This document shows, piece by piece, positions 7,397 to 9,326 of a stretch of 9,326 bases of DNA. The notes beneath the pieces were generated by a model. That model was not told where the DNA came from. It saw only the letters and a list, made by a program, of their open reading frames with translations, and did no database searches. Origin of the DNA: Rhodospirillales bacterium. Its GTDB lineage: Bacteria > Pseudomonadota > Alphaproteobacteria > Rhodospirillales > 2-02-FULL-58-16. The stretch is taken from contig JAJFIG010000472.1 of assembly GCA_021775195.1 (NCBI GenBank), positions 1-9,326 on the forward strand, written 5' to 3'. Made by a program: the position numbers and the translations under genes. Every line of letters begins with the position of its first letter. Position 1 is the first letter of the stretch.

Positions 7397-8128
7397 TCAC
7401 CCTTTCCGGGAACCGCTATCGGTCACCTGATGGGCGATTTTCAAGACATCGCCACCCCGGCGTTTGGCCAGGTCTTCAAGGGCACGACAGCCGCCGGCGG
7501 CGAACACGGCAACAGCATTCAGCAGATTCCTGAGAACGTTCGGGCTGTTGGCATCGAAGCGGCAATAGGCACCGTTGCTCAAGCGTGCCACCTGCTGGAA
7601 CGCGAAGGCGGCAATGGGGTCGTCCCCCTCGTGGAACATGAACGCGGGCACCCCCAAAAGGCCCATCTCACCAGCCAGGGCGCCAAGCTTGTCCACGTCC
7701 TCTTCCATGCAGTCCCCGACGAAAACCACCGCATTGACCGGCTTCTCTTTGGTTTCGTTGATGGCGTGATGCAGGATCTTGCCCACCTGGGTTTGCCCGG
7801 CCAGACAGAACACCGAGGTCATGAGACGTAGGAGTTCGGCCGATTCCGTGAGCCAGGAACTGACCTTGAATTCACCGAAGCCCCGATAGAAGGCAAGCTG
7901 AATTTCCAGGCCACCCAGTGCCGCCGTTTCGGCGAACATCTCGCCCTGGATCTGCGATGCGCGATCCCACATCGGCTGGCGGCTGGCCGTCGCATCCATG
8001 GCAAAGATCAACCGCCCGCGTTCGCCGGCGGCCTTGTTGACCGCCGTCGTCGCCACCTTTTGCAGGAAGGCCTCAACGTCCGTGGTTGACGACTTGTCAA
8101 CGGGTAGCTTGCTGTCTTTATTTGCCAT
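7397..8128 (-). CDS. VWA-domain protein, alphaproteobacterial family of unknown function
   Basis: The product is 243 residues with no signal peptide or membrane segment, so it is probably cytosolic. After a short polar N-terminus, a von Willebrand factor A-like fold starts near residue 36 (GRLIFAMDATASR). The metal-ion-dependent adhesion site looks complete: DATAS (Asp45, Thr47, Ser49, a DxTxS form of DxSxS), a candidate Thr113 in LAGQTQVG, and Asp139 in VFVGDCMEED. Such domains bind protein partners through a divalent cation; the partner is unknown. The pattern LAGQTQVGKILHHAI and HEGDDPIA looks like a family I have seen in alphaproteobacteria without a defined role. The ATG at 8128 was chosen because an upstream extension to 8248 would overlap mipZ and is not protein-like; its Shine-Dalgarno sequence is weak. 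Spacing is 37 bases from mipZ and 4 bases to the J-protein. Confidence 0.88.
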   Translation of the reverse strand: MANKDSKLPVDKSSTTDVEAFLQKVATTAVNKAAGERGRLIFAMDATASRQPMWDRASQIQGEMFAETAALGGLEIQLAFYRGFGEFKVSSWLTESAELLRLMTSVFCLAGQTQVGKILHHAINETKEKPVNAVVFVGDCMEEDVDKLGALAGEMGLLGVPAFMFHEGDDPIAAFAFQQVARLSNGAYCRFDANSPNVLRNLLNAVAVFAAGGCRALEDLAKRRGGDVLKIAHQVTDSGSRKG

Positions 8129-8165
8129 CAGCCAAAAGGTAATCCCTGGAGCGCGAACCTGCCAG

Positions 8166-8972
8166 TCACGAAAGGCGAATGAATTCAAGCAGGGTACGCA
8201 CCTCCTGGCGGCCCGCGACATGCGAGAGATTGAGCCCATTGGCAACATCGGCCTCGCGGAGATCCATCATGGTCAGCCCTTTCAGGAAAAGTTCCCGATA
8301 AACAACCCGCTCGCCGAAGCCCGGAATCGTTCGAAAACCGATCCGGCGGGACAGTTCGCTCAATGAATCGGCCATACTCTGCTTGTTGTGGGCATGAAGG
8401 TTGCTCAACCGGTTCCGCATCACGATCCAGTCCATGGGAATCCGTTTGCGTTTTGCCCGTTTCAGCTTCTGTGCCCAGACCATTTCCGCGTAATGGCTTG
8501 GACCGGAGATCGACTGATCACCGGCTTCCACCCGCGCCAGCACATCAAGATCGACATAGCTGTCATTGAGCGGCGTGATCAGGGTGTCCGCGAACCGGTG
8601 CCCCAGGCGCCCGAGATTGGTATCGTTCCCCGGTGTGTCGATCACCAGCACGTCGTGGGCTGGCCTGAGGCGGTCGATCAATCCCTGCAGGTGTTCCTCT
8701 TCCTCCGCTTCTGCGGCGTTCAGGTCCTTATTCGAGCTTGCCTCGGCAGCCACGTGCTCGGGCATGGGGAGATCGATCCCGGCGGCCTCAATGTAAGCAC
8801 CGCGGTTCTCCAGATACCGGGTCAATGTCCGTTGACGGACGTCAAGGTCGATGCTCGCAACCGAGTGCCCCTGACGCAGGAAACCGACGATCAGGTGCAT
8901 GGCGGTCGTGGACTTGCCACTGCCGCCTTTCTCGTTACCGATGACGATGATATGGGCGCCGTCGTTGCTCAT
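8166..8972 (-). CDS. mipZ: Division-plane positioning ATPase MipZ (ParA/MinD superfamily)
   Basis: The product is 268 residues. In Caulobacter, MipZ binds ParB at the origins, forms a pole-to-midcell gradient on DNA and inhibits FtsZ polymerisation, placing the Z-ring at midcell. The deviant Walker A motif is at 14-22 (EKGGSGKST) with the signature Lys15 and the P-loop Lys20. Walker A' is IDLDVRQRT (41-49), whose Asp44 aligns, by my recollection, with the hydrolysis residue Asp42 of Caulobacter MipZ. Walker B is VLVIDTPGND (108-117). The stretches LITPLNDSYVDLDVL (131-145), MDWIVMRNRLS (180-190) and VVYRELFLKGLTMMDL (223-238) are hallmarks that separate MipZ from ordinary ParA or MinD. No C-terminal MinD-type membrane helix is evident. 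The ATG at 8972 has GGGTGAG just upstream; it lies 14 bases after the oxidoreductase stop. Confidence 0.95.
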   Translation of the reverse strand: MSNDGAHIIVIGNEKGGSGKSTTAMHLIVGFLRQGHSVASIDLDVRQRTLTRYLENRGAYIEAAGIDLPMPEHVAAEASSNKDLNAAEAEEEEHLQGLIDRLRPAHDVLVIDTPGNDTNLGRLGHRFADTLITPLNDSYVDLDVLARVEAGDQSISGPSHYAEMVWAQKLKRAKRKRIPMDWIVMRNRLSNLHAHNKQSMADSLSELSRRIGFRTIPGFGERVVYRELFLKGLTMMDLREADVANGLNLSHVAGRQEVRTLLEFIRLS

Positions 8973-8986
8973 CGCTCACCCTACAC

Positions 8987-9326
8987 TCAAGCGGGACGTA
9001 ACCATACAGCCGTATCGTGAAACACGGCGCCTCCGTCCGGCGGCGCCGATTCGGCGCTTACCAGGACGTTGATGCCCATCCCTTCCTCGAAGGCGGCGTT
9101 GGGCCATATGCCCTCGACAATGGTCACTCCCCGCTGCAGCCCATCGAAAGGCTTCGCATGTACGACGACCGAGCCCCGCCGGTTGCCGACCCGGACTCGT
9201 GCGCCCTCCGTCAGTCCCAGGTCATTGCAGTCATCGGGATGGATGAGCGCCGTCGGCCTGCCCTCGCGCTTTTTCGACGTCGGGGTCTCGGTAAAGGTCG
9301 AATTGAGGTATTGCCGCGCCGGCGCC
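8987..9326 (-). CDS. Molybdopterin oxidoreductase (BisC/formate-dehydrogenase-like family), C-terminal fragment
   Basis: The frame is open from the right edge (first whole codon ends at 9325) to a TGA at 8987-8989, giving 112 residues of the C-terminus; most of the gene lies beyond the window. The fragment matches a molybdopterin-dinucleotide-binding domain. It starts with YLNSTFTETPTSKKREG, the segment that contacts the cofactor. It goes on through a beta-barrel pattern (ALIHPDDCNDLGLTEGARV, then VRVGNRRGSVVVHAKPFDGL) and ends with WPNAAFEEGMGINVLVSA and GGAVFHDTAVWLRP. Full-length relatives use bis-MGD molybdenum or tungsten for oxidoreduction. The Mo ligand, any iron-sulfur binding cysteines and any Tat signal are outside the window, so substrate and location cannot be told. 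It is 14 bases upstream of mipZ and may be co-transcribed with it. Confidence 0.85.
   Translation of the reverse strand, partial: APARQYLNSTFTETPTSKKREGRPTALIHPDDCNDLGLTEGARVRVGNRRGSVVVHAKPFDGLQRGVTIVEGIWPNAAFEEGMGINVLVSAESAPPDGGAVFHDTAVWLRPA

Noticed and set aside
8129..8248. N-terminal extension of the VWA protein to 8248
   Set aside because: It would overlap the mipZ 3' end by more than 80 bases and adds a Cys/Arg-rich stretch unlike a protein domain; the ATG at 8128 gives a natural N-terminus.

Overview
The window looks like a piece of an alphaproteobacterial chromosome, most likely Rhodospirillales-like. The DNA is GC-rich. It carries a MipZ-type ParA ATPase, which is the alphaproteobacterial division-site regulator, and a D,D-carboxypeptidase fused to a SPOR domain. 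It also has a VWA protein and a membrane J-domain protein of kinds I associate with that class. Placement is by recognition of protein families only; no rRNA or marker gene is present. No tRNA, rRNA, CRISPR array, insertion sequence or phage gene was seen.

Layout. The left edge (2-946, + strand) holds the 3' part of a penicillin-binding-protein-5-type D-Ala-D-Ala carboxypeptidase with a C-terminal SPOR domain. It is the only + strand gene and converges on everything else. All other genes are on the minus strand, so they read from right to left. From the right edge these are: the C-terminal end of a molybdopterin oxidoreductase (8987-9326), mipZ (8166-8972), a VWA-domain protein (7397-8128) and a membrane-anchored J-domain protein (6643-7392). 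After a 168-base intergenic region with three GC-rich inverted repeats come galU (5605-6474), a UDP-glucose 6-dehydrogenase (4196-5524), a phosphomannomutase/phosphoglucomutase (2805-4193), an unidentified class I methyltransferase (1783-2754) and a plant-type nicotinamidase (999-1736).

How the genes may work together. The galU, ugd and pgm/pmm trio forms a nucleotide-sugar supply block: the mutase interconverts hexose-6-P and hexose-1-P, GalU makes UDP-glucose and Ugd oxidises it to UDP-glucuronate for surface polysaccharide. The methyltransferase and nicotinamidase follow with 46-50 base gaps and may be co-transcribed. The nicotinamidase points to NAD salvage; the methyltransferase substrate is unknown.

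The most intriguing block is mipZ, VWA and J-protein, separated by 37 and 4 bases. It places a division-site ATPase, a probable metal-dependent adhesion-type (MIDAS) protein and a membrane-tethered DnaK co-chaperone in one likely transcription unit. A functional link between the latter two and division or polarity is inference, but it is the best candidate here for an undescribed system.
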